Notes under the pieces: model-generated | The model's database searches: none | The model's input: the letters and a program-made list of their open reading frames with translations, nothing else | What the model was told of the DNA's origin: nothing | Shown here: positions 27,745 to 35,175 of the stretch, in pieces | Layout of the letters: each line of letters opens with the position of its first letter | How positions within the stretch are numbered: the stretch's first letter is position 1 | From: Salinisphaeraceae bacterium | GTDB lineage: Bacteria > Pseudomonadota > Gammaproteobacteria > Nevskiales > Salinisphaeraceae | Reading direction: 5' to 3' | NCBI GenBank assembly: GCA_002683405.1 | Contig: NYTH01000011.1 | Coordinates: forward strand, 1-46,242 | Length of the DNA: 46,242 nt | Made by a program: the position numbers and the translations under genes

Positions 27745-28503
27745 CTACAGAAGCGTTCTGAGCCAGGCGGCGATTCCTCGAATATCCCTGGCGGCCACCG
27801 ATCGGCTGTTGTAAACGGTCACGGGCTGCCGGCAGGCAAAGGCTTCCTGGACCGACATGTCCGAATGAATCTGCCATAGCGGCGTGCGGCTGCCCAGCGT
27901 TCGCTTCATCACCTGCACCACGTCGCGGGTCAGCGGTTTGTCCCAATCCGTCTGGTTGGCCACATAGTGCACACCCGGCCAGCGATCGCGTTCGCCGCAG
28001 TATTCGCTCAGATAACCATTGACGGCGTCCAGCGTCGCAAACGAAGCGGCGTCGGCGAGCAGTACCACCATGATGATGTCGGCCGCCCGCATGACCTGCC
28101 GCAGATACACGCTGGGCCCGGGCGGCGTGTCAATGAGGATCAGCCCGTGATCAAAGCCGTCGAGCTGCGTGTTCAGCCAGTCCGGATCGTCCTGAAGCAT
28201 GCGCTCGAAGGCTTGCCGCTGGCGATCGCTGCTCGCGCCGTAACCCAGACACTCCACCCCGGCAGGGCTTCGGTGACAGGCCGCCTGGAATGATCCACCG
28301 TTCAAGGCGGCCGGCAGCAGCCCACGCCCGTCCACTACACCGGCGCCATGGTGCAGACGCAACATGTTCTGCGGATCGAGATCGACCGTGAGCACGCCGT
28401 TGCTCTTGCCGCCGCCCGCAAGCAGCAGCGCCGCGGCCAGATTCGCCGTCAGCGTTGTTTTTCCCACGCCACCTTTCGGCGACACCATCGCAATTCGAGC
28501 CAA
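27745..28503 (-). CDS. bcsQ: Cellulose biosynthesis ATPase BcsQ
   Basis: A 252-residue ParA/MinD-like ATPase. It has SPKGGVGKTTLTANLAAALL at 8-27 (deviant Walker A), VDLDPQNMLRLHHG (Walker A'), LILIDTPPGPSVYL (Walker B) and a C-terminal SVQEAFACRQPVTVY, which aligns with the corresponding part of E. coli BcsQ (YhjQ). E. coli BcsQ helps localise and assemble the synthase. Unlike some E. coli proteins, this one has the full lysine-containing Walker motif. The TTG start at 28503 is supported by GGGGGG six nt upstream. It lies 33 nt after the BcsP-like gene and 250 nt before bcsAB. Confidence 0.9.
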   Translation of the reverse strand: MARIAMVSPKGGVGKTTLTANLAAALLLAGGGKSNGVLTVDLDPQNMLRLHHGAGVVDGRGLLPAALNGGSFQAACHRSPAGVECLGYGASSDRQRQAFERMLQDDPDWLNTQLDGFDHGLILIDTPPGPSVYLRQVMRAADIIMVVLLADAASFATLDAVNGYLSEYCGERDRWPGVHYVANQTDWDKPLTRDVVQVMKRTLGSRTPLWQIHSDMSVQEAFACRQPVTVYNSRSVAARDIRGIAAWLRTLL

Positions 28504-28536
28504 CAGCTTCCCCCCGAAACCGTGTTGCCGCCCCGG

Positions 28537-29436
28537 TCAGTCGCGGCGCTTGCCTTCCTTCCTGAACTTACTGTTGAGCCGCTTCAGACTGTTCCTGAAT
28601 TCGCCGTCAGCCGGTGACGCGCTATTCTTGGACCCGGTTGCCAAACGATCGCCGCTGCGCAGCCGAGTGAGCGTTGCCTCCAGACTGCCGCGAGCCGGGT
28701 TCGACGGCTCGCCTCCTGGAGATTCGGCGCTCGGCGCGCCGCGCGGGGCCGATTGAATCCGCCTTGGCGTCGCGGCGCGCTTTCCGACCGGGCCATCCGA
28801 GCGGCGCCGACGCGGCTGATCAAGCTCGTCCTCGGTCATCCCGAACGCCTCGGCGAGCGACGGCCCCTCGCCCTCATCCTCATCATCCTCGGCTATCGTC
28901 GATGCCCGAGAAGGGCGGTCATCGCGCGCGTCATCCGCGCCATGCGTCGCGCCGCGAATCTTGCGGCCACCGGCAGCGTCTCCGAAAATTTCGTAGAGAT
29001 CGGGTGGAGAAGAATCGCCAGGCTGATCCTCTCCGGAGTCCTGCTCGTCGTCGCCCACCGGCTTTTCGGCCTTGGCGGGCTTACTCTCAGCCGGGAGCGA
29101 GGTGGACGCCGAAGCTGGCCCCGAAGCCCGACCGGCGCGGTCCGCACCGCGTTTCGCCTTCGTCTGGGCCACCGGCTCTTCCCGTTTCGGGGGCTGTCGC
29201 CGTCGCGGTGGTTCGGCAGGCAAATCGTTTTGACTGCCCTGGTCCTGGCCGCCCGGCGCCTCCCCCTCTTCAGCCGATTGGTAGCGTGCCCGCAGCTCAC
29301 CCAGCAGCGGCCAACGGTCCGCCAGGTCGGGCTCTTCAGGGCGCTGACGACGGTCGCTGTAGCCGCCAGCGTCGAGACCGTATCGACCGAACAGCCGATC
29401 GACATCCTTGCTGACGGGCTTATTGCTATCAGTCAT
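28537..29436 (-). CDS. BcsP/BcsR-like disordered cellulose synthesis protein
   Basis: A 299-residue, highly charged protein. The first ~52 residues match the short module of BcsR/BcsP proteins: DVDRLFGRYG (11-20), Gly-Gly-Tyr, then ADRWPLLGEL (39-48); E. coli BcsR ends in a similar RWPLLAEF. The remaining ~245 residues are low-complexity (Pro, Glu, Asp, Arg, Ser) and probably disordered. Two more short hydrophobic motifs of similar form are embedded: DLYEIFGDA (146-154) and SLAEAFGM (193-200). The C-terminus has basic helices (251-259 and 280-298). It is translationally coupled to bcsD (ATGA overlap) and followed by bcsQ. In E. coli BcsR stabilises BcsQ, so a scaffold linking BcsQ, BcsD and the synthase is plausible. 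Much longer than BcsR (~62 aa). Confidence 0.7.
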   Translation of the reverse strand: MTDSNKPVSKDVDRLFGRYGLDAGGYSDRRQRPEEPDLADRWPLLGELRARYQSAEEGEAPGGQDQGSQNDLPAEPPRRRQPPKREEPVAQTKAKRGADRAGRASGPASASTSLPAESKPAKAEKPVGDDEQDSGEDQPGDSSPPDLYEIFGDAAGGRKIRGATHGADDARDDRPSRASTIAEDDEDEGEGPSLAEAFGMTEDELDQPRRRRSDGPVGKRAATPRRIQSAPRGAPSAESPGGEPSNPARGSLEATLTRLRSGDRLATGSKNSASPADGEFRNSLKRLNSKFRKEGKRRD

Positions 29437-29951
29437 CGGCTTTTCTCGAATACGAGGTCGGCCGCTGCCGGACCAACCACATGCATCTGGCCCAGCCGGA
29501 ACTCCACGGCGTCATCCAGCCCATCGGGCTCCGTGACCTGCTTGAGAATCAATTCGTTGCCGGCGCCGACCACGTCGAACCACTGGCCATAGGCGCCTTC
29601 CAGAACGGCCGTGCTCCAGGCCAGCGCGCCGCTGCCAAAGGCGGCGCGCAGCGGCGCACAGCGGTGAATCACCGACAAGTAGTCATCCGTTTCTCTGACT
29701 TCCGCCACGCCCCACTCCAGCCGCGACCAAAGCGCATTGAAGCACGTTTCAAGACCCTTGAGGCTGTCGCCATCCGCCGGCGGATTTTCCTCGGCCAGGC
29801 GCGCGCCGGCTTCCGACATCAGCCGGCGTAGTTCCTCGATGCTCATCCGCGCTTCCAGAGAAGCGGCCAGACACGGCAGGAACGCCCGCCATTGTGCAGC
29901 GCAGAGGTGCTGTCGGATGTAGCCTTCACTGGCCGAGTCGAGCCTGGCCAT
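29433..29951 (-). CDS. bcsD: Cellulose synthase subunit BcsD
   Basis: A 172-residue protein (Komagataeibacter AcsD about 156). The aligned core is WSRLEWGVAEVRETDDYLSVIHR followed by AWSTAVLEGAYGQWFDVVGAG, which corresponds to WGYVKLDLL... and LAPVLEGLYGRW of AcsD. BcsD forms octamers that guide several glucan chains into ordered fibrils, and is the hallmark of type I cellulose operons. No signal peptide is visible, so it is probably cytoplasmic. It is the first gene of the operon, with a possible promoter just upstream, and overlaps the BcsP-like gene by 4 bp. Confidence 0.88.
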   Translation of the reverse strand: MARLDSASEGYIRQHLCAAQWRAFLPCLAASLEARMSIEELRRLMSEAGARLAEENPPADGDSLKGLETCFNALWSRLEWGVAEVRETDDYLSVIHRCAPLRAAFGSGALAWSTAVLEGAYGQWFDVVGAGNELILKQVTEPDGLDDAVEFRLGQMHVVGPAAADLVFEKSR

Positions 29952-29985
29952 TAATTCCCGTTATCCTGCATATCAAGTGGTCGCG

Positions 29986-30016
29986 GTTATAGCATAGCCG
30001 CCCTGCGCGCAGCCAA
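29986..30016 (-). promoter_or_regulatory. Candidate bcs operon promoter
   Basis: On the minus strand TATAAC (complement of 29986-29991) and TTGGCT (complement of 30011-30016) are separated by 19 bp, about 40 nt upstream of the bcsD ATG. The spacing is longer than ideal. An overlapping CCCGC/GCGGG hairpin (30018-30031) lies between nudL and this site. Confidence 0.35.
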
Positions 30017-30042
30017 GCCCGCACGCGCGGGGGCCTGGCGGA

Positions 30043-30669
30043 TCAGCCCGCATGCCCTTCCAGCCGCTCCTGCAGATGTTTGAGCATGGCTGCGGTGGCG
30101 CCCCAGATGTAGCGCTCGCCAAAGGGCACAGCATGGTACGGCACTTCCATGCCATCGCGTTTGAAGACCTCGCGCTGGTAGTTGGCCTTGTCGAGCACGA
30201 ACTGCAGCGGCACTTCGAAGACCTCCACGACTTCCTGCCCGTCCGGGGCGTAGTGCGCATCCGGCGACAGCAGCCCCACCACCGGCGTCACCCGGAAGCC
30301 CGTGACGGTGGGATAGTCATCCAGATAGCCGATCACCTCGACCTGTCCGCGCGCCACGCCGATCTCCTCTTCGGTCTCCCGCAGCGCCGTATCCCGCGGC
30401 CCACGATCATCCGGGTCGGCCCGTCCGCCCGGAAAGGCAATCTGACCGGCGTGTCGACGAAGCCTGTCGCTGCGCTGCGTCAGCAGCAGTGTGGGTTCGG
30501 GCAGTCGCGCGACAATAGGCACCAGTACGGCGGCGGCCTGCAGTCGCGACAGATCCTGTAGCGCCAGCGCTTCGCGCGCCTGTTCCGGCAAGCCCAGATC
30601 CACCATGCGGCGTTCCGATTCGCGGGTATGGCGCAGCTCGCTGCGCAACCGGTCGATCAATGCGGTCAT
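30043..30669 (-). CDS. nudL: NudL-type CoA pyrophosphatase (Nudix hydrolase)
   Basis: A 208-residue Nudix hydrolase. It shows the CoA-pyrophosphatase pattern: LLLTQRSDRLRRHAGQIAFP ahead of the Nudix box, then GGRADPDDRGPRDTALRETE running into EEIG (GX5EX7REUXEEXGU form). Members cleave coenzyme A to phosphopantetheine and 3',5'-ADP. The length fits E. coli NudL (YeaB, ~192). It is transcribed toward the cellulose operon but is separated from it by 91 bp with a candidate promoter. It diverges from the small 30879 gene. Confidence 0.92.
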   Translation of the reverse strand: MTALIDRLRSELRHTRESERRMVDLGLPEQAREALALQDLSRLQAAAVLVPIVARLPEPTLLLTQRSDRLRRHAGQIAFPGGRADPDDRGPRDTALRETEEEIGVARGQVEVIGYLDDYPTVTGFRVTPVVGLLSPDAHYAPDGQEVVEVFEVPLQFVLDKANYQREVFKRDGMEVPYHAVPFGERYIWGATAAMLKHLQERLEGHAG

Positions 30670-30822
30670 CCCGCCTCCGCGGCGGCGCGCCCGTCGTTCG
30701 GAATGGCGGGACTCACCGCCATCAACGCGCCGGCCGACGCGGGCCAGCCGCCGTTTTCGGCGAGCCGGCGACCGGTGAAAAAGCAGCCCTGCAGAGCACC
30801 GCCGGCATCCCCGGAATTCTTG

Positions 30823-30851
30823 TTGACCCCCCCTGTACCCGATGCTAGCTT
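30823..30851 (+). promoter_or_regulatory. Candidate promoter of the small 30879 gene
   Basis: TTGACC (30823-30828, 5/6 to the -35 consensus), exactly 17 bp, then TAGCTT (30846-30851). The latter is preceded by TGC, forming an extended -10. Predicted transcription starts near 30858, leaving a leader of only about 20 nt. Confidence 0.5.
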
Positions 30852-30878
30852 GGCGGCGCCGTCGTTCATGTCAAAGTG

Positions 30879-31139
30879 ATGAGCAAGCAAGAGAATCTCT
30901 GGAGTCTGAAGGAGGCCGACCAGGCCCATGGTGCCGCCAAGGGCGCCGCGTTTCGTGCCTTCAAGCAACTGAAGGACGGCCTGGATGAGGGACGTGATTA
31001 TTTCTATCTCCGTGCGGGTCAGGATGATTCGGAAATCGAGACGCTGAAGAACCGCGGCAGAATCTACGAAAACAGCGTCAATGCCATTCTGCTGACCGAT
31101 ACCGGCTACGCGGCGCTCATGGATTTTCTCGAAGACTGA
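30879..31139 (+). CDS. Unrecognised small protein (86 residues)
   Basis: A short ORF with coding-like composition: balanced charged residues and a helical N-terminus LWSLKEADQAHGAAKGAAF with FRAFKQLKDGL after it. This resembles a helix-turn-helix, followed by RDYFYL and a C-terminal VNAILLTDTGYAALMDFLED reminiscent of small phage-type or wHTH DNA-binding proteins. No signal peptide or Cys. A GTG at 30876 directly precedes the ATG. No strong ribosome site, but a reasonable promoter stands upstream. It converges with transaldolase across 20 bp. I cannot assign a family; a small DNA-binding regulator is one possibility. Confidence 0.65.
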   Translation: MSKQENLWSLKEADQAHGAAKGAAFRAFKQLKDGLDEGRDYFYLRAGQDDSEIETLKNRGRIYENSVNAILLTDTGYAALMDFLED

Positions 31140-31159
31140 GGCCCTACCACGTTCGCCGC

Positions 31160-32146
31160 TCAGCCCATGGCGTCCGCCAGCAGGACTTCAAGCCGATCCT
31201 GATCCGCCGCGAACCGGCGAATGCCTTCCGCCAGCTTGTCGGTAGCCATGGCGTCCTCATTCATCGCCCAACGGAAATCCCGCTCGTTCAAACGCAGGCG
31301 ACTGACCGTATCCTCGCCGCTCCGCTCGATTGCGTGGCTGACGGACCCGGCCGACATGCCCTGCAGTTCGTCAAGCAGTGCTGGCGATATGGTAAGCAGG
31401 TCGCAGCCTGCCAGCGCGCGAATCTGATCGCAGTTGCGGAAGCTGGCCCCCATCACATCCGTGCGATAGCCAAAGCGGCGCGCGTAGGCATGAATGCGGC
31501 GCACCGATTGCACACCGGGATCATCCTCGGCCTCGAAATGGGCCACGCCCTGCGCCTGCTTGTACCAGTCGGTGATCCGCCCGACGAACGGGGAAATCAG
31601 CGTGACGCCGGCATCAAAACAGGCGGCCGCCTGCGCCAGACTGAAGATCAGCGTCATGTTGCAGCGAACACCTTCGGCTTCCAGCACGGCCGCGGCGCGA
31701 ATCCCTTCCCAGGTCGAGGCGATCTTGATCAGAATGCGGTCGCTGGCCACGCCCAGGTCGGCATACAGCGCATGCAGCGCCCGCCCCTTCTCGATGGTGG
31801 CTGCCGTGTCGAACGACAGCCGGGCCGCCACTTCGGTGGACACATAGCGCGGAATATGCCGCGTGATTTCCCGGCCAAACAGGCACATGAGCCGGTCCAC
31901 GGCCATTGCGGCCGCTGCGCACCGATCCGAGCCGTTCTGCTGCCCGTAGGCGGCCGCCTCGTCAAACAGCGCCCGATACTCGGGTAGCTGCGCGGCGGCC
32001 AGCACCAGGCTGGGGTTGGTGGTGGCGTCGGTCGGCGCAAATTTGCGGATGGCGCTAATCTCTCCCGTATCCGCCACCACGGTGCCCAGCGCGCGCAGGG
32101 CGTCGAGGGCGTTCGCGGGATCGGGCCGGGCGGCTGTATCTGCCAT
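31160..32146 (-). CDS. tal: Transaldolase
   Basis: A 328-residue enzyme of the non-oxidative pentose phosphate pathway that moves a dihydroxyacetone unit between sugar phosphates. Seen: ATTDATTNPSLV-type N-terminus (FAPTDATTNPSLVLAAAQ), the Schiff-base lysine in RILIKIASTWEGIRAA, CNMTLIFSLAQAAACFDAGV and SPFVGRITDWYK. This is the classical TalB-type length. ATG 32146 with AGGA five nt upstream is preferred over a start seven codons earlier. It diverges from the SCP2 protein gene across 93 bp. Confidence 0.95.
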   Translation of the reverse strand: MADTAARPDPANALDALRALGTVVADTGEISAIRKFAPTDATTNPSLVLAAAQLPEYRALFDEAAAYGQQNGSDRCAAAAMAVDRLMCLFGREITRHIPRYVSTEVAARLSFDTAATIEKGRALHALYADLGVASDRILIKIASTWEGIRAAAVLEAEGVRCNMTLIFSLAQAAACFDAGVTLISPFVGRITDWYKQAQGVAHFEAEDDPGVQSVRRIHAYARRFGYRTDVMGASFRNCDQIRALAGCDLLTISPALLDELQGMSAGSVSHAIERSGEDTVSRLRLNERDFRWAMNEDAMATDKLAEGIRRFAADQDRLEVLLADAMG

Positions 32147-32239
32147 GTCTTTCCTGCACACTGTCAAAGCTGAATACCGGCAGCCGGTCTGGCTGCTGCG
32201 TGAGCGGCATCATAAATCATTGCACCCTTGGAGACGCCC

Positions 32240-32563
32240 GTGAGCCACGCCGTCGCGCTCATCCAGCGCATGCCTGACGCCTTCGACCCGAAGGCCGCAC
32301 CCGGCCTCGACGCCACCGTTCAGTACCGGATCAGCCAGCCGGTTTACGCCCGCATCGCGAACAATCAGTGCACCGTTCACAACGGCGAGGCGGAGTCGCC
32401 GGACGTCACGCTCGACATCAGCGATGACGACCTGATCGCGCTGCTCGCCGGGCAGCTCAACGGCACCACGGCCTTCATGACCGGCCGGCTGCGTATTCAG
32501 GGCGACCTCATGCTGGTCCAGAAACTCCTGGGCCTGTTCGACAAATCCGCTTTCCGGGACTGA
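32240..32563 (+). CDS. SCP2 sterol-binding domain protein
   Basis: A 107-residue stand-alone SCP2 domain. The signature is at the C-terminal half: DVTLDISDDDLIALLAGQLN and TAFMTGRLRIQGDLMLVQKL, forming the lipid-binding pocket. Such proteins bind hydrophobic ligands and occur in fatty-acid, sterol and ubiquinone (UbiJ/UbiT-like) metabolism. The GTG at 32240 has GGAG 7 nt upstream and is preferred over TTG 32228. The next gene rsmJ starts 31 nt downstream. The SCP-x-type thiolase gene is 24 kb away, so a functional link to it is only speculative. Confidence 0.85.
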   Translation: MSHAVALIQRMPDAFDPKAAPGLDATVQYRISQPVYARIANNQCTVHNGEAESPDVTLDISDDDLIALLAGQLNGTTAFMTGRLRIQGDLMLVQKLLGLFDKSAFRD

Positions 32564-32594
32564 GCCCCTACCGCGTCTGTCGCCCGTTCGACCC

Positions 32595-33317
32595 ATGCGT
32601 CCTCCGCATCTGCGCGTGGCCGGCGAAGCGCCGCTCGACTCGGACTGGCCTGTCATTGACCAGGCGCCGGAGGCCGGGCTGTACCTGGTCCGCGAGGATG
32701 GCCGGCTGACGCTGCGTGATGCCGGTCGCCCCGAAGCGCGTGGGGTCCACGCAGATGCGCGCAGCGAGGCGATTCGCAAGCGACTTGAATCCGGCCGGCG
32801 ATCCCCGCTCGCGCGCGCGGTAGGCCTGCACAAACAGCCCGACCTGCGGGTGCTGGACGCTACCTTCGGCCTGGGCCGGGACGGCTTCGTGCTGCTGCAT
32901 CTGGGCGCCCGGATCATGGGCTGCGAACGCAACACCGTGCTGCAGCAGCTGCTCGGCGATGCACTGACGCGCGCCGGCGCGCTGTCCGATCGCTGGCTGG
33001 GTCTGCAGGGGCAGGACGCCGCCTCGTGGCTGCAGGCGCACCCGGAAGCCGACTTCGATGTGGTGTACATCGACCCGATGTTCGACGCCCCGGCGCGCAA
33101 GGCCCTGCCCAAGCTCGAGCTGCAGCTGCTGCGGGACGTGGTGGGCGACGATGCGGATGTGGATCAGATGTTCGCGGTCGCCCGAGGCGTTGCGCGGCAG
33201 CGGGTGGTGGTCAAGCAGCATCCGCGCGGGCCGTCGCTTGCACGGCCGGATTTCAGCGTCGCGAGCGGCAAGACCCGTTTCGACGTCTATCTGACCAGCG
33301 ACAGATCCTTCAGGTAG
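32595..33317 (+). CDS. rsmJ: 16S rRNA (guanine1516-N2)-methyltransferase RsmJ
   Basis: A 240-residue class I SAM-dependent methyltransferase of the RsmJ (YhiQ) family that methylates G1516 of 16S rRNA. Motif I is [19 protein letters not shown], motif II ends in CERN, and the catalytic region is DVVYIDPMF, all as in E. coli RsmJ. The C-terminal [13 protein letters not shown] and TRFDVY also match. Its last 31 bp overlap the 3' end of the convergent gamma carbonic anhydrase gene. Confidence 0.93.
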   Translation: MRPPHLRVAGEAPLDSDWPVIDQAPEAGLYLVREDGRLTLRDAGRPEARGVHADARSEAIRKRLESGRRSPLARAVGLHKQPDLRVLDATFGLGRDGFVLLHLGARIMGCERNTVLQQLLGDALTRAGALSDRWLGLQGQDAASWLQAHPEADFDVVYIDPMFDAPARKALPKLELQLLRDVVGDDADVDQMFAVARGVARQRVVVKQHPRGPSLARPDFSVASGKTRFDVYLTSDRSFR

Positions 33318-33814
33318 CGCTGAAAGTTCTCGACGTAATGATGGGCGGACCAGGTGATCATTTTCACCTGCTCGTCGGTGAGTTCCCTCACGATGCGCCC
33401 GGGTGATCCGAGCACCATGCTGTTGTCGGGGATTTCCTTGCCCTCGGGAATGAGGGTGTTCGCGCCGATCAGGCAGTTGCGCCCGATGCGCGCGCCGTTG
33501 AGCACGACCGCATTGATACCGATCAGGCTGTTGTCGCCAATGGTACAGCCGTGCAGCATGACCATATGCCCCACGGTAACATCCGCCCCGACGGTCAGCT
33601 GTATGCCTTCGTCGGTATGCAGCACCGAACTGTCCTGAATATTGCTGCCGCGCCCGATGTGAATCCGGTCCGTATCGCCCCGCACCACCGTGTTGAACCA
33701 CACGCTGGCGTTGCGTTCGAGCACCACGTTGCCGATCACCGTGGCGTTGTCGGCAATGAAATACTCACCTTCATCCGGGAGCTGCGGTGACTTGTCTTCC
33801 AACTGGTAAATCAT
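33287..33814 (-). CDS. Gamma carbonic anhydrase-like hexapeptide protein
   Basis: A 175-residue left-handed beta-helix protein. Hexapeptide repeats run from about residue 20 to 140, and the three metal-ligand His are recognisable in SSVLHTDEG and [13 protein letters not shown]. The C-terminal helix carries [18 protein letters not shown]. This is the YrdA/PaaY-like branch, for which carbonic anhydrase or thioesterase activity has been reported in some members. ATG 33814 is chosen at the family N-terminus; the upstream extension is Ala/Pro-rich and lacks similarity. Only 32 bp separate it from the divergent esterase gene. Confidence 0.9.
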   Translation of the reverse strand: MIYQLEDKSPQLPDEGEYFIADNATVIGNVVLERNASVWFNTVVRGDTDRIHIGRGSNIQDSSVLHTDEGIQLTVGADVTVGHMVMLHGCTIGDNSLIGINAVVLNGARIGRNCLIGANTLIPEGKEIPDNSMVLGSPGRIVRELTDEQVKMITWSAHHYVENFQRYLKDLSLVR

Positions 33815-33846
33815 GGTGGCGCCACTATCCACGGGCGTACCGGGCA

Positions 33847-34461
33847 ATGCAAGCGTTCGCCCTGGCGCTGGCGGCGGGGCTGCTGCTGGCCGGCTGCGGC
33901 GATTCGCCGGCCGACCGCCCCCTGCCGCCACTGGCGACCGACGACGTCATTCTGGCCTTTGGCGATTCACTGACCCACGGTACCGGAGCCCGGTCGAGCG
34001 AAAGCTACCCGGCGGTCCTGCAACGCCTGATCGACCGGCGCGTCGTCAACGCGGGCGTGCCGGGTGAGACCACCGCCGAGGGCCGCGAGAGGCTGCCCGA
34101 ACTGCTCGACAGACACCGGCCGTCGCTGGTGATTCTCTGCCTGGGCGGCAACGATTTCCTGCGCCGCCAGCCTGTATCAGCCACGCGCGACAATCTCGAC
34201 GCCATGATCCGGGAAATCAGCCAACGCGATGTGCCCTTGCTGCTATTGGCCGTTCCCGAGCTCAAGCTGGGATTTCAGCCTGCGCCGCTGTATTCGTCGC
34301 TGGCCGAAGACAGCGGCGTGGCGCTGATGCCTGACATCCTGGCAGACATTCTTGGCGACCGGAGCCTGAAGGCCGATCCCATCCATCCCAACGCCCGCGG
34401 CTATGAACGGCTGGCCACGGGCATTGCCGATCATCTGCGCGCCGCCGGGGCCATCCCCTAG
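33847..34461 (+). CDS. SGNH-type arylesterase/lysophospholipase (TesA-like) lipoprotein
   Basis: A 204-residue SGNH hydrolase. Block I is [11 protein letters not shown] with the nucleophile Ser, block II is [10 protein letters not shown], block III is LGGNDFLRR and block V is [10 protein letters not shown] with the Asp/His of the triad. ATG 33847 gives a lipoprotein signal: hydrophobic stretch then LLLAGCGD, so the mature protein is probably lipidated and membrane-bound. The Asp after the +1 Cys-Gly is not strictly at +2, so outer-membrane sorting is likely. Substrates are probably short acyl esters or lysophospholipids. Confidence 0.9.
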   Translation: MQAFALALAAGLLLAGCGDSPADRPLPPLATDDVILAFGDSLTHGTGARSSESYPAVLQRLIDRRVVNAGVPGETTAEGRERLPELLDRHRPSLVILCLGGNDFLRRQPVSATRDNLDAMIREISQRDVPLLLLAVPELKLGFQPAPLYSSLAEDSGVALMPDILADILGDRSLKADPIHPNARGYERLATGIADHLRAAGAIP

Positions 34462-34482
34462 CCCGACCACTTCGCGTAGGCG

Positions 34483-35175
34483 CTAGCGCCGCTGGCCAGG
34501 CTTGAACGCCACCTGATCACGCACGTAGGCGGGTTCAAGCTCGGCCGCATCGACCCAGCGGCCCGCGCGAAACTCGACCGCCGCCAGCCGGGCAACGTCG
34601 CCCGCCCGCGGCTGATCGATCAGGATATCGGCCGGCTGCCGGCCGGTGCGCGCCAGCAGCGCCGGGTAAGCGTCCCATCCGTCGCCGGCCAGCAGGCAGT
34701 CCGCGGAGGGCGCCGCGGCCAACGCCTGATCCGGCGCGCCGACCCGGTCCGGCACGACCGGCGCGATCACGCCGTCATGACGTCGATAAACGCCCAAGTA
34801 GACTTCGCGCATCCGCGCGTCCTGAACCACCTGGCAGTACTCGGCCGTGCCGGCGGCCAACCGGAAGGCGCCCGCTGCCAGGCAGGCCAGACTGGAGACG
34901 CCGATTACCGGCAGCCCGCCGGCAAATGCCAGGCCCTGCGCCATGCCGAGCACGGCACGCAACCCGGTAAATGCGCCCGGCCCCCGTGCCACGGCCAGCG
35001 CGTCCAGATCCGACAGCGCCCAGCGCGCGCGGGCCAGCAGATCATGCGCCATGGGCAGCAGAATATCTGCCTGCCGCCGCGGCGCCAGTTCAAAGCACTC
35101 GTCGATCAGGCGCTCGTCATCCCAGAGCGCCACCGACGCCGCAAGACTCCCGCCTTCCAGTGCCAGTAGTCTCAT
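34483..35175 (-). CDS. tsaB: tRNA t6A synthesis protein TsaB
   Basis: A 230-residue ASKHA-fold protein that partners TsaD and TsaE to make threonylcarbamoyladenosine at position 37 of ANN-reading tRNAs. Recognised by the N-terminal LLALEGGSLAASVAL and by VARGPGAFTGLRAVLGMAQG. Overlaps the yoaA-like helicase gene by 4 bp (ATGA). The tsaB/yoaA adjacency is also found in E. coli. Confidence 0.93.
   Translation of the reverse strand: MRLLALEGGSLAASVALWDDERLIDECFELAPRRQADILLPMAHDLLARARWALSDLDALAVARGPGAFTGLRAVLGMAQGLAFAGGLPVIGVSSLACLAAGAFRLAAGTAEYCQVVQDARMREVYLGVYRRHDGVIAPVVPDRVGAPDQALAAAPSADCLLAGDGWDAYPALLARTGRQPADILIDQPRAGDVARLAAVEFRAGRWVDAAELEPAYVRDQVAFKPGQRR

Noticed and set aside
29992-30042. 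Intrinsic terminator after nudL (CCCGC/GCGGG hairpin at 30018-30031)
   Set aside because: The stem is only 5 bp and no T-run follows on the minus strand, so read-through into the bcs operon cannot be excluded.
32568-33701. 377-codon minus-strand frame over rsmJ and the carbonic anhydrase-like gene
   Set aside because: It covers two well-supported genes in other frames and lacks any recognisable domain.
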